Under the pieces are notes generated by a model. That model did not search any database and was not told the DNA's origin. It saw only the letters and a list, made by a program, of their open reading frames with translations. Both the position numbers and the translations under genes were made by a program. This document shows positions 35,133 to 44,802 of a DNA stretch of 64,000 nucleotides, one piece after another. Numbering within the stretch: position 1 is the first letter of the stretch; every line of letters starts with the position of its first letter. This DNA is from Permianibacter fluminis (GTDB taxonomy: Bacteria; Pseudomonadota; Gammaproteobacteria; Enterobacterales; Permianibacteraceae). The stretch is from assembly GCF_013179735.1 (NCBI RefSeq), contig NZ_JABMEG010000001.1, positions 2,294,001-2,358,000 of the forward strand. The letters are read 5' to 3'.

Positions 35133-35972
35133 TTAGACGGCAAATGTTCCGGTCGCCAGCTGCAGCCGGGTTTTCAACCGGGTCTGCCAGCGCTGCAGCG
35201 CGCCAAGCTGCAAGCGATAACGTTGCAGCGCGTAGCCGTCGGCTTCGGTTGCTGCCAGCCAGCGGCTGCGCAGTGCCAGCAGAATCAATATTGGCGCCAG
35301 TTGTCGGGCGCGGTGTGGGTCGAGTCCGCGCAGACCGTCGGTCAGGCGTTTGCGTTGATGCCCGGTTTGCGCACTGAACAGCGCCCGCAGATCGTTGTCG
35401 CTGCGCTGACAAAGCTGCTCGGCGCTGATGCCGTGTTGTCCCAGCTGGCTGTATGGCAGATAGATCACCTGGGCGCTGGCATGGCGCGGGAAATCGTGCA
35501 CCAGTTGCACGTATTCCAGAAAACCGCCAATGGCTTTTCGGCGGTCGCTGTCCAAGGTCAAATTCAAGGCATGGCAAACCAGTTGCAGCAGCACGTCGCC
35601 GCGCTGTTGCAGAAAACTGTCCAGTTCGTGCTGTTCGGCAAAGCCGGCAAAATCGATATCGGTTTCAACGGTATCCAGCAAGGCTCCGAGCAGCGGTGTA
35701 ATCGCCGGCACTTGGCTTCGCAAGCGAGCCAGTGCTTGCAAGCTTGGGTGCGTGCTATGAGCGTCGGCAGTCAATTGCGCGCGCCACCATTGCAGCTGGG
35801 TGTCGGCCAATTGTCGCTCGCTGGCACGATGCGGAATGTCACAGACCCTCTGATGAAAAGCGAATACGCCGAGCAAGGCCAGCTCGGTTTCCGCATCAAG
35901 TCCCTGCAACGCAATGGCCAGATCGCTTGGCGTTGGCGCAACGTCCTGCCGGCAAAATTCACGTGCGTCCAT
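35133..35972 (-). CDS. Squalene/phytoene synthase-like protein with degenerate motifs
   Basis: 279-residue all-helical protein of the trans-isoprenyl diphosphate synthase head-to-head fold. The second-motif region reads GFLEYVQLVHDFPRHASAQVIYLPYSQL, where true synthases have an Asp-rich DxxxD before the RGRxYLP stretch; only one Asp remains. The first-motif region is FAFHQRVCDIPHRAS instead of an Asp-rich box. This loss resembles NDUFAF6-type family members, which act in respiratory complex assembly and not in terpene synthesis. It overlaps the mutarotase gene by 14 bases and so belongs to its operon. A biosynthetic role is doubtful; function unknown. Confidence 0.75.
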   Translation of the reverse strand: MDAREFCRQDVAPTPSDLAIALQGLDAETELALLGVFAFHQRVCDIPHRASERQLADTQLQWWRAQLTADAHSTHPSLQALARLRSQVPAITPLLGALLDTVETDIDFAGFAEQHELDSFLQQRGDVLLQLVCHALNLTLDSDRRKAIGGFLEYVQLVHDFPRHASAQVIYLPYSQLGQHGISAEQLCQRSDNDLRALFSAQTGHQRKRLTDGLRGLDPHRARQLAPILILLALRSRWLAATEADGYALQRYRLQLGALQRWQTRLKTRLQLATGTFAV

Positions 35973-36921
35973 GTTGCTCGCTTGCTTCCGCACCGGGACC
36001 CGTCAAGGTAAAACCGATGGCGTAGTGGGCTTTTGGCGCCAGGATCACGGCGTGATCATTGGCGATGGCGGTTTCGGCGCAGACAAAATGCCGCCAGTCA
36101 TCGCCAACCACATCTCCAAGTCGAGCGGCTTTCTCGGTCCAGGGAGTCCAGACAACGGTGTCGGTATTGCAGTGTTGCTGCAGCAACAGTCGTTTTTCTT
36201 TCGACTCAATCTGCAGGCGATTGTCGCCGGCGTGATAGATGCGATCGGTCTCCTGACTGAAACCGACAATGCCGCGCTGCGACAGGGTTTGGCTCGTCAA
36301 TTGATCGTAATAGTCACAGCCTTCGAGGCCGGCAATGGTCGTGTCAGCGATATCGGTCACGGAAAAATAGCTGTGCAGCGCACCTGCCACCGGATAGGCG
36401 TGGTCGTCAGTGTTTTGCATCAGCAATTGTACCGACAAAACGGTGCTGATCCGGATTTGCAGCTGCAAGTGAAAGCGATGCGGCCACAGTTGCCGGCTGG
36501 CTTCGTCATCCTGAAGCGCGAGCGTCAAGGTCAGTGCCGATTCGCTGCGTTGCAATGAGGCCACCGACCAATGACGGGTGCGGACAAAACCGTGCGCAGG
36601 CAATGCGCTGTCCAGCGTACCAAACCAGGGCCAGCAAACGGGCACGCCCGCACGCAGGGCTTTGCCCGGCCGCACCTGCAGTGCGGGATTGGGCCAAAGC
36701 CAATCTTGATCGCCATGACGACAGCTGAGCAACTGGCCGCCATACAAGGACACGCTGGCGGACAAGGCATTGTGTTGCAGTGTCAACACCGGATAGCCCG
36801 GCGCCAGTTCGGTGAGAGTTACACCGGGGATTTCCTGACCGGGAATGTCAAGTCCGGGAACACCTAGTCCGGGAATGTCGATACCGGAAATATTGGCACC
36901 GGGTTTTACCACGCGCGTCAT
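35959..36921 (-). CDS. D-hexose-6-phosphate mutarotase-like protein (aldose 1-epimerase family)
   Basis: 320-residue beta-sandwich epimerase of the YeaD type. Seen: LYGGQLLSCRHGDQDWLWPNP, RAGVPVCWPWFG, HGFVRTRHW, ALHSYFSVTDI (catalytic His region), EGCDYYD, and WTPWTEKAARLGD with the C-terminal Glu segment CAETA. Residues 11-34 are a pentapeptide repeat of the type IPGLx (IDIPGLGVPGLDIPGQEIPG), which is not part of the family domain. ATG 36921 overlaps the mupP stop (ATGA). Start support is otherwise weak because the repeat has no homology. Confidence 0.9.
   Translation of the reverse strand: MTRVVKPGANISGIDIPGLGVPGLDIPGQEIPGVTLTELAPGYPVLTLQHNALSASVSLYGGQLLSCRHGDQDWLWPNPALQVRPGKALRAGVPVCWPWFGTLDSALPAHGFVRTRHWSVASLQRSESALTLTLALQDDEASRQLWPHRFHLQLQIRISTVLSVQLLMQNTDDHAYPVAGALHSYFSVTDIADTTIAGLEGCDYYDQLTSQTLSQRGIVGFSQETDRIYHAGDNRLQIESKEKRLLLQQHCNTDTVVWTPWTEKAARLGDVVGDDWRHFVCAETAIANDHAVILAPKAHYAIGFTLTGPGAEASEQHGRT
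36823..36912 (-). repeat. Six in-frame 15-bp repeats in the mutarotase N-terminus
   Basis: Units begin at 36823, 36838, 36853, 36868, 36883 and 36898, each 15 bp (plus-strand core ACCGGGAATGTCRAG), giving repeated IPG-containing pentapeptides. Confidence 0.85.
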
Positions 36922-37634
36922 TGCCCGACCTGTGCCGATGCGGCTGGTTGATCGCTTGTGCTGCGCCACTGTTCAATCAGTTCGAGCAGTTGCTCGCCCT
37001 GTTGCAGATAGTGATCGGCATGCCAGCTTTCCACTTGATCGTTGGCATCAATAAAGCCCCAGAGCGCGCAAATGGTGCGCATGCCGGCGCGGCGACCGGC
37101 TTCGATATCGCGCTCGGCATCGCCGACATAACAACAGGCCGCGGCATCAACGCTGGCCATCTGGGCCGCGTGGTGCATGGGCGCCGGATCCGGTTTGCGT
37201 TGCGGCAGGCAATCACCGGCGACAACGCAAGCCGCGCGTTGCCACAACTGCAGATGCTCCATCACTGCGCGGGTCAGATAACCGGGCTTGTTGGTGACCA
37301 CGCCCCAGCGCAGGTCGTTTTGCTCGCAATGTGCCAGCACACGATCGAGGCCGGCAAACAGATTGGTTTGCTCGGTCATGCACTGCTCATACAGGCTGAG
37401 ATAGCGATCGCGAAACGGCGTGAAGGCCGGATCGTTCGGTTCCAGATCAAACCCCAGTTTCAACAGGCCGCGGGCGCCATGCGAAACCTGTGGCCGGATT
37501 TGCTCATAAGGCAATGGTTTGCGACCACGTTCAATCAGCAATTGATTGAGTGCTTTCGCCATGTCCTGCGAGGTATCGAGCAAGGTGCCGTCCAGATCGA
37601 ACAGCACGCATTGCAAGGGAAGGTATGAGCTCAT
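36918..37634 (-). CDS. mupP: N-acetylmuramate 6-phosphate phosphatase MupP (HAD family; often annotated Gph)
   Basis: 238-residue HAD phosphatase: motif I DLDGTLLDT (residues 12-20), motif II with TNKPG, motif III/IV YVGDAERDIEAGRRAGM. Sequence alone fits phosphoglycolate phosphatase (Gph). However, the order mtaD-ubiG-this gene-yciK is that of Pseudomonas mupP, whose product dephosphorylates MurNAc-6-phosphate in peptidoglycan recycling, so MupP is the better call. It is 28 bases after ubiG, with a GTAGGAGCGG repeat fragment between. It overlaps the mutarotase start. Confidence 0.8.
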   Translation of the reverse strand: MSSYLPLQCVLFDLDGTLLDTSQDMAKALNQLLIERGRKPLPYEQIRPQVSHGARGLLKLGFDLEPNDPAFTPFRDRYLSLYEQCMTEQTNLFAGLDRVLAHCEQNDLRWGVVTNKPGYLTRAVMEHLQLWQRAACVVAGDCLPQRKPDPAPMHHAAQMASVDAAACCYVGDAERDIEAGRRAGMRTICALWGFIDANDQVESWHADHYLQQGEQLLELIEQWRSTSDQPAASAQVGQ

Positions 37635-37662
37635 GTCTTTTTGTCTTTTTGTAGGAGCGGAA

Positions 37663-38370
37663 TCAGTCCACCGGCCGGGTGTGGACGAGGTAATTGACAT
37701 CGACGCCGGGGCCGAGCGAATACACCTTGCTCAGCGGGTTGTAATGCATGCCGGTCATGTCGCCGACGCGCAGGCCGGCATGGCGGGCCCAGCTGCCGAG
37801 CTCCGAAGGCCGAATGAACTTGGCGTATTCGTGGGTGCCTTTCGGCAACAGGTTCAACACATATTCGGCGCCGACAATGGCAAACAGAAACGCTTTCGGA
37901 TTGCGATTGATGGTCGAGAAAAAGACATGGCCGTTTGGTTTCACAAGTTTGGCGCAGGCGGCGATCACCGAGGCCGGATCCGGCACGTGCTCAATCATTT
38001 CCATGCAGGTGACCACATCGAAGCTGCCCGGTTGTTCGTCAGCCAGTTGCTCGGCCGTCATCTGCCGGTAATCGACGCTGCGGCCGCTCTCCAGCAGATG
38101 CAATTTGGCCACTGACAGCGGCGCTTCACCCATGTCGATGCCGGTGACTTGCGCGCCTTCGCCGGCCATGGCTTCGCTCAGGATGCCGCCGCCGCAGCCG
38201 ACATCGACCACGCGCTTGCCGGCCAGCGCGCCGGTGCGCTGAATGATCCAGCCGAGCCGGAGCGGATTGATGTCATGCAGTGGTTTGAATTCACTGCTGC
38301 GGTCCCACCAGCGAGCGGCAAGCGCTTCGAACTTGGCGATTTCGGCGCGGTCGACATTGGTGTGGGTCAT
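37663..38370 (-). CDS. ubiG: Ubiquinone biosynthesis O-methyltransferase UbiG
   Basis: 235-residue SAM-dependent methyltransferase that performs both O-methylations of ubiquinone. Signature: [25 protein letters not shown] motif [16 protein letters not shown], then [13 protein letters not shown] and the C-terminal [14 protein letters not shown]. The ATG at 38370 lies about 90 bases after mtaD, separated by a REP palindrome. Confidence 0.96.
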   Translation of the reverse strand: MTHTNVDRAEIAKFEALAARWWDRSSEFKPLHDINPLRLGWIIQRTGALAGKRVVDVGCGGGILSEAMAGEGAQVTGIDMGEAPLSVAKLHLLESGRSVDYRQMTAEQLADEQPGSFDVVTCMEMIEHVPDPASVIAACAKLVKPNGHVFFSTINRNPKAFLFAIVGAEYVLNLLPKGTHEYAKFIRPSELGSWARHAGLRVGDMTGMHYNPLSKVYSLGPGVDVNYLVHTRPVD

Positions 38371-38394
38371 GGTGATTATCCTTAACGATGTGTT

Positions 38395-38461
38395 TTGTAG
38401 GAGCGGCCTTGGCCGCGATGATTTCTTGTGAACACAATCGCGGCCAAGGCCGCTCCTACAA
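38395..38461. repeat. REP palindrome (GTAGGAGCGGCCTTGGCCGCGA type)
   Basis: Perfect 25-bp arms (38395-38419 and 38437-38461) with a 17-base loop. The GTAGGAGCGG end is common in gammaproteobacterial REP elements; a solitary fragment recurs at 37651-37660. Confidence 0.88.
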
Positions 38462-38464
38462 CGT

Positions 38465-39799
38465 TCAATTGGCGTGCGTCTTTAAGGTACTTTGCACATC
38501 ACCCTGCCAGCGCTGCACTTTTGCCCGCAGTGCGCCTTCATCAATGGTCAGCAGCTCGCGGTTGCGCATCAGCGCCTGACCGGCGACCCAGACATCGCTG
38601 ACTTGCTCCCGTTGTACGGAGTAAATCAGCGAGTAGAGCGGGTTGTACACCGGTTGCTGTAGCAGGCCGGACAAATCGATGGCGATCACATCGGCGGATT
38701 TGCCAACTTCCAGCGAGCCGATTTCATTTTCCAGCGCCATGGTGCGAGCACCGCCGAGCGTGACCATGTACAGCATCTGTTCGGCTTTCATCGCGGTCGG
38801 ATCGCCGGCGACCGCCTTGCCGAGCAAGGTGGCGGTGCGCAATTCGCCAAGCAGATCCAGATCGTTGTTGCTGGCGGCACCATCGGTACCGAGCCCGACG
38901 TTGATGCCGGCCGCCTGCAGTTTTGCCACCGGGCAAAAGCCGCTGGCAAGTTTCAGGTTGGATTCCGGGCAGTGCACGGTTTGCACGCCGTTTTCTTTCA
39001 GCAGCGCTATGTCATCGTCGTTGAGGTGCACGGCGTGCACGGCGACGAATTGCGGCCCGAGCAGGCCGAGCTTGTTGAGTCGCTGCAGCGGCCGCATGCC
39101 GTATTGCTTCAGTGAGTCGGCAATTTCCTGCGCGCTCTCGTGCACATGCATGTGCACGACAAGACCGAGTTCTTCGGCGTAGGTGGCTACTTGAGTCAGC
39201 AGCGCATCATCGACGGTGTACGGCGCATGCGGGCCAAACGCGGCCTTGACCAGCGGCAGGCTGTGGCAGGTATCGTGCAATTCCAGAACCCGATGAATCC
39301 CTGCTTTGCCATCGGCTGCGCCGGGCATTGGGAATGACAGGATGGGGCTCGCCATCAGGCCACGCATGCCGACTTTTTGTATCGTGGTCGCGGCGCGCTC
39401 GGCGTAGAAATAATTGTCGGCAAAGGCGGTGACGCCGCCGCGGATCTGTTCGGCACAAGCGAGCTCAACACCATCGGCGACAAACTCCGGTGTCACCAGC
39501 GCTTTTTCCAGCGGCCAGATCCGGTTGTTGAGCCAGTCCATCAGCGCCATGTCTTCGCCGCAGCCGCGCAGCAAGGTCATGGCGGCGTGGTTGTGGGCGT
39601 TGATGAGGCCGGGCAGCAGGACGTGATCGCCAAGGTGTTGCTGCTGCCGGGCATTGACCCGCTGCTGCAGTTCGCTGCGCGGCCCGACGGCAACGATGCG
39701 ACCGGCCGCGATCGCGATGGCGCCGTCTTCGAGCACCGTATTGATCGGCGCCACCGGTAACAGCCAGCGGGCACTGAGCAGCAAATCGGCTTCGATCAT
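38465..39799 (-). CDS. mtaD: 5'-methylthioadenosine/S-adenosylhomocysteine deaminase (TRZ/ATZ family)
   Basis: 444-residue metal-dependent amidohydrolase. Metal site HNH in [14 protein letters not shown], then [32 protein letters not shown] (His) and [16 protein letters not shown] (Asp). This pattern and the place next to ubiG match Pseudomonas mtaD, which deaminates 5'-methylthioadenosine in methionine salvage. Start ATG 39799 ([16 protein letters not shown]); the extension to 39862 is not conserved. Confidence 0.92.
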   Translation of the reverse strand: MIEADLLLSARWLLPVAPINTVLEDGAIAIAAGRIVAVGPRSELQQRVNARQQQHLGDHVLLPGLINAHNHAAMTLLRGCGEDMALMDWLNNRIWPLEKALVTPEFVADGVELACAEQIRGGVTAFADNYFYAERAATTIQKVGMRGLMASPILSFPMPGAADGKAGIHRVLELHDTCHSLPLVKAAFGPHAPYTVDDALLTQVATYAEELGLVVHMHVHESAQEIADSLKQYGMRPLQRLNKLGLLGPQFVAVHAVHLNDDDIALLKENGVQTVHCPESNLKLASGFCPVAKLQAAGINVGLGTDGAASNNDLDLLGELRTATLLGKAVAGDPTAMKAEQMLYMVTLGGARTMALENEIGSLEVGKSADVIAIDLSGLLQQPVYNPLYSLIYSVQREQVSDVWVAGQALMRNRELLTIDEGALRAKVQRWQGDVQSTLKTHAN

Positions 39800-39898
39800 G
39801 TTGTTATCGGTCGGGAAACGGTCAGGGCGGCGAGTATACCGGGCGACGAGATCCGGCGTCATGCACGGTAGTGGCGGCGGGACTTGGCGACGGCAGCC

Positions 39899-40558
39899 TT
39901 ACTGCAGGTCGTCGGTGTCCTGCCAGATGATGCGGCTGACCCGGAACCGGCTGTCGACACTGTCTTGGCCCAGCAGCTGAGGCAGGCTCAGCTCCGCCGG
40001 CAACGGCGCCTGGCTTTCGATACGCAGTATTTGGTCGAAATCAGGCCGGCGCTCGACCCGATGCAGCAGCCATTGCCTGCCCGGTCCAGCACTCAGAACC
40101 GCATAGTGTTGCGCGTCGGCCGCGACATTCACCCGAACCGGCTCGAACAGCCAGGTGCGTTTGACCCGCCAGTCGATGTCTGCGAGCTTGCTGCCGCCGC
40201 TTTCGAAGTGACCGAGATACAGCGCCGCCCGGAATTGCGTCAGCGGGTCGGTCGCGCCCGGACGCAGGCGCAGCAAATCAAACCGCTCCGGTTCCAGGGA
40301 CAACAGCGTGTCCGTGCTGAGCAGTTGCTCGGTCTGCTTTCTGGCGGCTTCGGTTACCGGCTCCAGTTCCAGCACCACCTGCCAGTCGTGCGGCGGCCGG
40401 TACAGCGGCAGATGGGAGGCAAAGACTTGTCCCGGTTCGCCGAACAACAGCATGCCGTGCACGCCATGGGCGTGGGCCGGGCCGACGTCCGCTGCCTGCG
40501 CCATTGCGACGAGGCCGATCAGGGGGCTTGCCAGCACAGTTTTTAACCAGTTTTTCAT
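39899..40558 (-). CDS. Conserved periplasmic protein of unknown function
   Basis: 219 residues with a signal peptide (about 1-22, LKTVLASPLIGLVAMAQAAD) and a strong AAGGGAA ribosome site before ATG 40558. The N-terminal mature part HGVHGMLLFGEPGQVFASHLPLYRPPHDWQVV is a recognisable conserved block of a periplasmic family without known role. The rest is beta-rich (RVKRTWLFEPVRVNV, QWLLHRVERRPDFDQIL). Divergent from gyrA. No catalytic motif is visible. Confidence 0.8.
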   Translation of the reverse strand: MKNWLKTVLASPLIGLVAMAQAADVGPAHAHGVHGMLLFGEPGQVFASHLPLYRPPHDWQVVLELEPVTEAARKQTEQLLSTDTLLSLEPERFDLLRLRPGATDPLTQFRAALYLGHFESGGSKLADIDWRVKRTWLFEPVRVNVAADAQHYAVLSAGPGRQWLLHRVERRPDFDQILRIESQAPLPAELSLPQLLGQDSVDSRFRVSRIIWQDTDDLQ

Positions 40559-40719
40559 GCTGTTCCCTTCGCTCCGGCAGCTAGAGCCGGACCACCCCGG
40601 CATGCTACCATTGCCGGCTTTGCGGGTGCCGCCGTTCTGCTCGCACAAGCCCAATAAAATCAATGTCTTACAAGGCATTGCCTGAATCAACAAAAACCGA
40701 TTAACAAGGCAAAACACAG

Positions 40720-43299
40720 ATGACCGAACTCGCCAAAGAGATCCTTGCCGTCAGCATCGAAGACGAGCTGCGCACCTCTTATCTCGATTACGCGATGAGC
40801 GTCATTGTCGGCCGGGCCCTGCCCGATGTCCGCGATGGCCTGAAACCTGTCCACCGCCGCGTGCTGTACGCGATGAGCGTACTGGGTAACGACTACAACA
40901 AAGCCTACAAAAAATCGGCCCGTGTGGTCGGTGACGTGATCGGTAAATACCACCCGCATGGCGACACCGCCGTGTACGACACCATCGTCCGGATGGCGCA
41001 GCCGTTTTCGCTGCGCTACATGCTGGTCGACGGCCAAGGCAACTTCGGCTCCATCGACGGCGACAACGCGGCGGCGATGCGTTACACCGAAGTGCGTATG
41101 GACAAGATTGCCCATGAGCTGCTCGCGGATCTGGACAAAGAAACGGTCGATTTTGTCGACAACTACGACGGCAGTGAGCAAGAGCCGTCGGTGCTGCCGA
41201 CTCGCGTGCCGAACCTTCTGATCAACGGCTCCAGTGGTATTGCCGTCGGCATGGCGACCAATATTCCGCCGCACAACCTGCGTGAAGTGGTCAACGGCGT
41301 GCTCGCGCTGATGGACAATCCCGAGATCGATATCGAAGGTTTGATGGAACACATTCCGGCACCGGATTTCCCGACCGCCGGCATCATCTGCGGTCGCGCC
41401 GGCATTGTGCAGGCGTACAAAACCGGCCGGGGTCGCTGCGTTATTCGCGCCCGTCACGAGCTGGAAGAAGAAGGCCAGAAAACCAGCATTATCGTCACCG
41501 AGCTGCCGTATCAGGTGAACAAGGCGCGCTTGATCGAGAAAATCGCCGAGTTGGTGCGTGAGAAGAAAATCGAGGGCATCACTGGTCTGCGCGACGAGTC
41601 CGACAAGGATGGCATGCGCATGGTGATTGAACTGCGCCGCAACGAACTGCCGGAAGTGGTGCTGAACAACCTCTACGCGCAGACCCAGATGCAGACCACC
41701 TTCGGCATCAACACCGTCGCGCTGGTCGACGGTCAGCCGCGCACGCTGGCGCTGAAAGAGTGTCTGGAAGAGTTTGTCCGTCACCGCCGCGAAGTGGTGA
41801 CCCGTCGTACCGTTTACGAATTGCGCAAAGCACGCGAAAAGGCCCACACACTGGAAGGTTTGGCCGTTGCGATTGCCAACATCGATGAAGTCATCGAACT
41901 GATCCGTTCATCGCCGACGCCGGCCGAAGCGAAAGAGCGTTTGATCGCCAAAGCTTGGCAGCCGGGTGGCGTCATGGCCATGCTCGATCGCGCCGGGGCG
42001 CTGGCTTCGCGACCAGAAGATCTGGAAGCGCAGTACGGATTTGTTGACGGCGGCTACCATCTGTCACCGGTACAAGCGCAAGCGATTCTGGAACTGCGTC
42101 TGCACAAACTGACCGGCCTTGAGCATGAAAAACTGCTCGACGAATACAAAGAGCTGCTTACCGAAATCGGCGAATACCTGCACATTCTGGCCAGCAACGC
42201 CCGCTTGATGGAAGTGATCCGCGAAGAGCTGGTCAAGGTCCGTGACGAATACGGTGATGAGCGCCGCACCGAGATTTCGAACACCGCCGAAGACATCGAC
42301 ATCGAAGATTTGATCGCCGATGAAGAAGTCGTGGTGACGCTGTCGAGCGAAGGCTATGTGAAGTACCAGCCGCTCTCGACCTACGAAGCGCAGAAGCGCG
42401 GCGGTCGTGGCAAATCGGCGACCGATCTGAAAGACGAAGACTTCGTCCGCAAGCTGATCGTCTGCAAAACGCACGATTACCTGCTGTGCTTCTCGACCCG
42501 TGGCCGCTTGTACTGGCTCAAGGTCTACAACCTGCCGGAAGCCGGTCGCGGTGCTCGCGGCAAACCGATCGTCAACCTGCTGCCGCTACAGCCGGACGAG
42601 AAGATCACGTCGTTGCTGCCGGTCCGCACCTTCGATGCAGAACATCAAATTTTCATGGCGACCAAGTCCGGCGTGGTCAAGCGTACCGCGCTCGACAACT
42701 TCGCCCGTCCGCGCAGCGCCGGCATCATCGCCGTCGATCTGCGTGATGACGACGAGCTGGTTGGCGTCGACATCACCTCGGGCAAAGACGATGTGATGCT
42801 GTTCTCCGATGTCGGCCGTGTGGTTCGCTTCAACGAAACCAAGGTGCGCGAAATGGGCCGCCTGGCCCGTGGCGTGCGCGGTATCCGTTTGGGTGAGGGC
42901 GAGGCAGTCATCAGCCTTATCGTCGCGCACGAAGGCACCGACATTCTCACCGCAACCATGAATGGTTATGGCAAGCGCACCGCGCTCGAGGCCTATCCGG
43001 TCAAGGGCCGTGGTGTGCGCGGCGTGCTGTCGATCAAGGTCAGCGAGCGCAATGGCAAGGTCATTGGCGCGGTCGCGGTCAAGTCTGGCGAACACATCAT
43101 GCTGATCTCCGACAAAGGCACGCTGGTCCGTACCCGCGTTTCGGAAGTGCGCGTAATGGGCCGCAACACCGCCGGTGTCCGCTTGATGCGGGTGCTGGAA
43201 GGTGAACACCTGATCGGTCTGGAATCGATCACTGTCGTTGATGAAGGTGACAACGAAGATGTCGTGTCTCCGCTGCTCAGTGATGATGCCGAAGAGTGA
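40720..43299 (+). CDS. gyrA: DNA gyrase subunit A
   Basis: 859-residue type II topoisomerase subunit that cuts and religates DNA. Active-site Tyr122 in [10 protein letters not shown]. The quinolone region reads [17 protein letters not shown] with Thr83 and Asp87; Thr83 is the wild-type residue in Pseudomonas aeruginosa, so it is no sign of resistance. The C-terminal beta-pinwheel has the GyrA box ([14 protein letters not shown]). The acidic tail SDDAEE is typical. It heads the gyrA-serC-hisC-cmk-rpsA run. Confidence 0.98.
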   Translation: MTELAKEILAVSIEDELRTSYLDYAMSVIVGRALPDVRDGLKPVHRRVLYAMSVLGNDYNKAYKKSARVVGDVIGKYHPHGDTAVYDTIVRMAQPFSLRYMLVDGQGNFGSIDGDNAAAMRYTEVRMDKIAHELLADLDKETVDFVDNYDGSEQEPSVLPTRVPNLLINGSSGIAVGMATNIPPHNLREVVNGVLALMDNPEIDIEGLMEHIPAPDFPTAGIICGRAGIVQAYKTGRGRCVIRARHELEEEGQKTSIIVTELPYQVNKARLIEKIAELVREKKIEGITGLRDESDKDGMRMVIELRRNELPEVVLNNLYAQTQMQTTFGINTVALVDGQPRTLALKECLEEFVRHRREVVTRRTVYELRKAREKAHTLEGLAVAIANIDEVIELIRSSPTPAEAKERLIAKAWQPGGVMAMLDRAGALASRPEDLEAQYGFVDGGYHLSPVQAQAILELRLHKLTGLEHEKLLDEYKELLTEIGEYLHILASNARLMEVIREELVKVRDEYGDERRTEISNTAEDIDIEDLIADEEVVVTLSSEGYVKYQPLSTYEAQKRGGRGKSATDLKDEDFVRKLIVCKTHDYLLCFSTRGRLYWLKVYNLPEAGRGARGKPIVNLLPLQPDEKITSLLPVRTFDAEHQIFMATKSGVVKRTALDNFARPRSAGIIAVDLRDDDELVGVDITSGKDDVMLFSDVGRVVRFNETKVREMGRLARGVRGIRLGEGEAVISLIVAHEGTDILTATMNGYGKRTALEAYPVKGRGVRGVLSIKVSERNGKVIGAVAVKSGEHIMLISDKGTLVRTRVSEVRVMGRNTAGVRLMRVLEGEHLIGLESITVVDEGDNEDVVSPLLSDDAEE

Positions 43300-43342
43300 T
43301 TTCTGCTTGTAGGTAAAACGACGTAATTTGAAATGCGCCCTT

Positions 43343-43545
43343 TGTCCCCCTCCTTTTAAGGGCGGAGCAGGAGAACGGAACAGTACAAATGTACTGTTCC
43401 CCTGCGAAGCGCCAATCGCTCTGCGGTTGGCCGGGCGGGGCCAGGGGTGGTTGCGGAGGTGGGAGTCGGTTTGCTCGTGTCGTTAAGCGTTGTCGCGAAC
43501 GGCGTGAACCACCCCCAGCCCCTCCTTGACAAGGAGGGGAGTCGG
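43343..43545. repeat. REP-like repeats and palindrome between gyrA and serC
   Basis: C-rich arms (GTCCCCCTCCTTTT at the left; CCACCCCCAGCCCCTCCTTGACAAGGAGGGG at the right) bracket about 130 bases, including a perfect 24-bp palindrome (43377-43400). The element accounts for most of the 295-base gap. Confidence 0.7.
43377..43400. repeat. Perfect 24-bp palindrome upstream of serC
   Basis: GGAACAGTACA, AA, TGTACTGTTCC: 11-bp arms around two bases. The short spacer suits a dimeric regulator as well as a hairpin. Confidence 0.8.
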
Positions 43546-43594
43546 AACGGCTCTCTGCATTGAATATTTGCAACGCTTTTGTGGCGAATCATCA

Positions 43595-44674
43595 ATGCGT
43601 AAATTCAATTTTTGTTCCGGCCCGGCAGCCATGCCGGAAGCTGTACTGAAGCGGGCTCAGGCGGAATTGCTCGACTGGAATGGCCACGGCTGTTCGGTGA
43701 TGGAGATCTCGCACCGTTCCGATGCCTTTGTTGAGCTGGCCGAAAGCGCTGAGCGCAAGCTGCGCGCGCTGATGAATATCCCGGACGATTACGCGGTGCT
43801 GTTCTGCCATGGCAGCGCAACGCACCAGTTTGCGATGATTCCGATGAATCTGCTGGCCGACGGCAAGACCGCGGATTACCTCAACACCGGTATCTGGTCC
43901 GACAAAGCGGTCAAGGAATCGAAGAAGTTTGGTCAGGTCAACGAGATCAAGGCGCTGGTCGAGCGCGATGGCGTATTCACCGTTACCGATCGCAGCGAGT
44001 GGAAATTAAGCGCCGATAGCGCTTACCTGCATTACTGCCCGAATGAAACCATTGGCGGTGTTGAGCTGCACAGCGTTCCGGTCGACGGCCGGGTGTTGGT
44101 GGCGGACATGTCGAGCTGCATTTTGTCGCGCCCGATCAATGTCCGCGACTACGGTCTGATTTACGCCGGCGCCCAGAAGAACATCGGCCCGGCCGGCATG
44201 ACCATCGTGATCATCCGCAAGGATCTGATGGGCAAAGCCTCTGCCCGCACCCCGACGCTGTTTGATTACAAAGTGCTCGCGGACAACGGCAGCATGTACA
44301 ACACGCCGCCGACCTGGGCCTGGTATCTGGCGGATCTGGTGTTCGACTGGATTGCCGAGCAGGGCGGTGTGCAGGCGATGGAAAAGCACAATGCTGCCAA
44401 AGCGGATGTGCTTTATGCCTGCATCGACAGCAATCCGTTTTATCGCAACCCGATCGCCAAACCGTTCCGGTCACGGATGAACGTGCCGTTCCGTTTGCAC
44501 GACGAAGCCCTGAACGACAAATTCTTGCAGGAGTCGGAAGCGGCCGGCATGTTGGCCTTGGCGGGTCACCGTTCTGTCGGTGGTATGCGCGCCAGCATTT
44601 ACAACGCAATGCCGATGGCCGGCGTGCAGACCTTGATAGAATTCATGACCGATTTTGCCAAGCGCAACGGTTGA
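43595..44674 (+). CDS. serC: Phosphoserine aminotransferase
   Basis: 359-residue PLP enzyme for serine and pyridoxine synthesis. Start MRKFNFCSGPAAMPEAVL at ATG 43595. The PLP-lysine segment is YAGAQKNIGPAGMTIVII, with GCSVMEISHRSD near the N-terminus and HRSVGGMRASIYNAMP near the end. In Pseudomonas pheA follows; here hisC follows directly after a hairpin region. With pdxJ elsewhere in the window it also serves vitamin B6 synthesis. Confidence 0.97.
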   Translation: MRKFNFCSGPAAMPEAVLKRAQAELLDWNGHGCSVMEISHRSDAFVELAESAERKLRALMNIPDDYAVLFCHGSATHQFAMIPMNLLADGKTADYLNTGIWSDKAVKESKKFGQVNEIKALVERDGVFTVTDRSEWKLSADSAYLHYCPNETIGGVELHSVPVDGRVLVADMSSCILSRPINVRDYGLIYAGAQKNIGPAGMTIVIIRKDLMGKASARTPTLFDYKVLADNGSMYNTPPTWAWYLADLVFDWIAEQGGVQAMEKHNAAKADVLYACIDSNPFYRNPIAKPFRSRMNVPFRLHDEALNDKFLQESEAAGMLALAGHRSVGGMRASIYNAMPMAGVQTLIEFMTDFAKRNG

Positions 44675-44682
44675 TGAATTCG

Positions 44683-44746
44683 CTGTGGGAGCGGGCTTTC
44701 TCGTTCCCACAGAACAAGAATGACAAGGCGGCGCAAGCCGCCTTCT
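44683..44746. terminator. Hairpin pair between serC and hisC
   Basis: First a REP-like hairpin (CTGTGGGAGCG 44683-44693 with CGTTCCCACAG 44702-44712, one G-U pair). Then a terminator-like stem AAGGCGGC (44725-44732) and GCCGCCTT (44737-44744) followed by CTTTCC. Confidence 0.5.
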
Positions 44747-44802
44747 TTCCAGATAAACCCGCTGCCGCCGGATCGCGGCCAGCCTCGCAACAGGTGAACA
44801 CG

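Noticed and set aside
40966-40978. GyrA Thr83 as a quinolone resistance change
   Set aside because: Thr at this position is the wild-type residue in Pseudomonas aeruginosa and Asp87 is unchanged, so it does not indicate resistance.
40687-41847. 386-codon minus-strand frame opposite gyrA
   Set aside because: Antisense to gyrA catalytic region; no recognisable domain.
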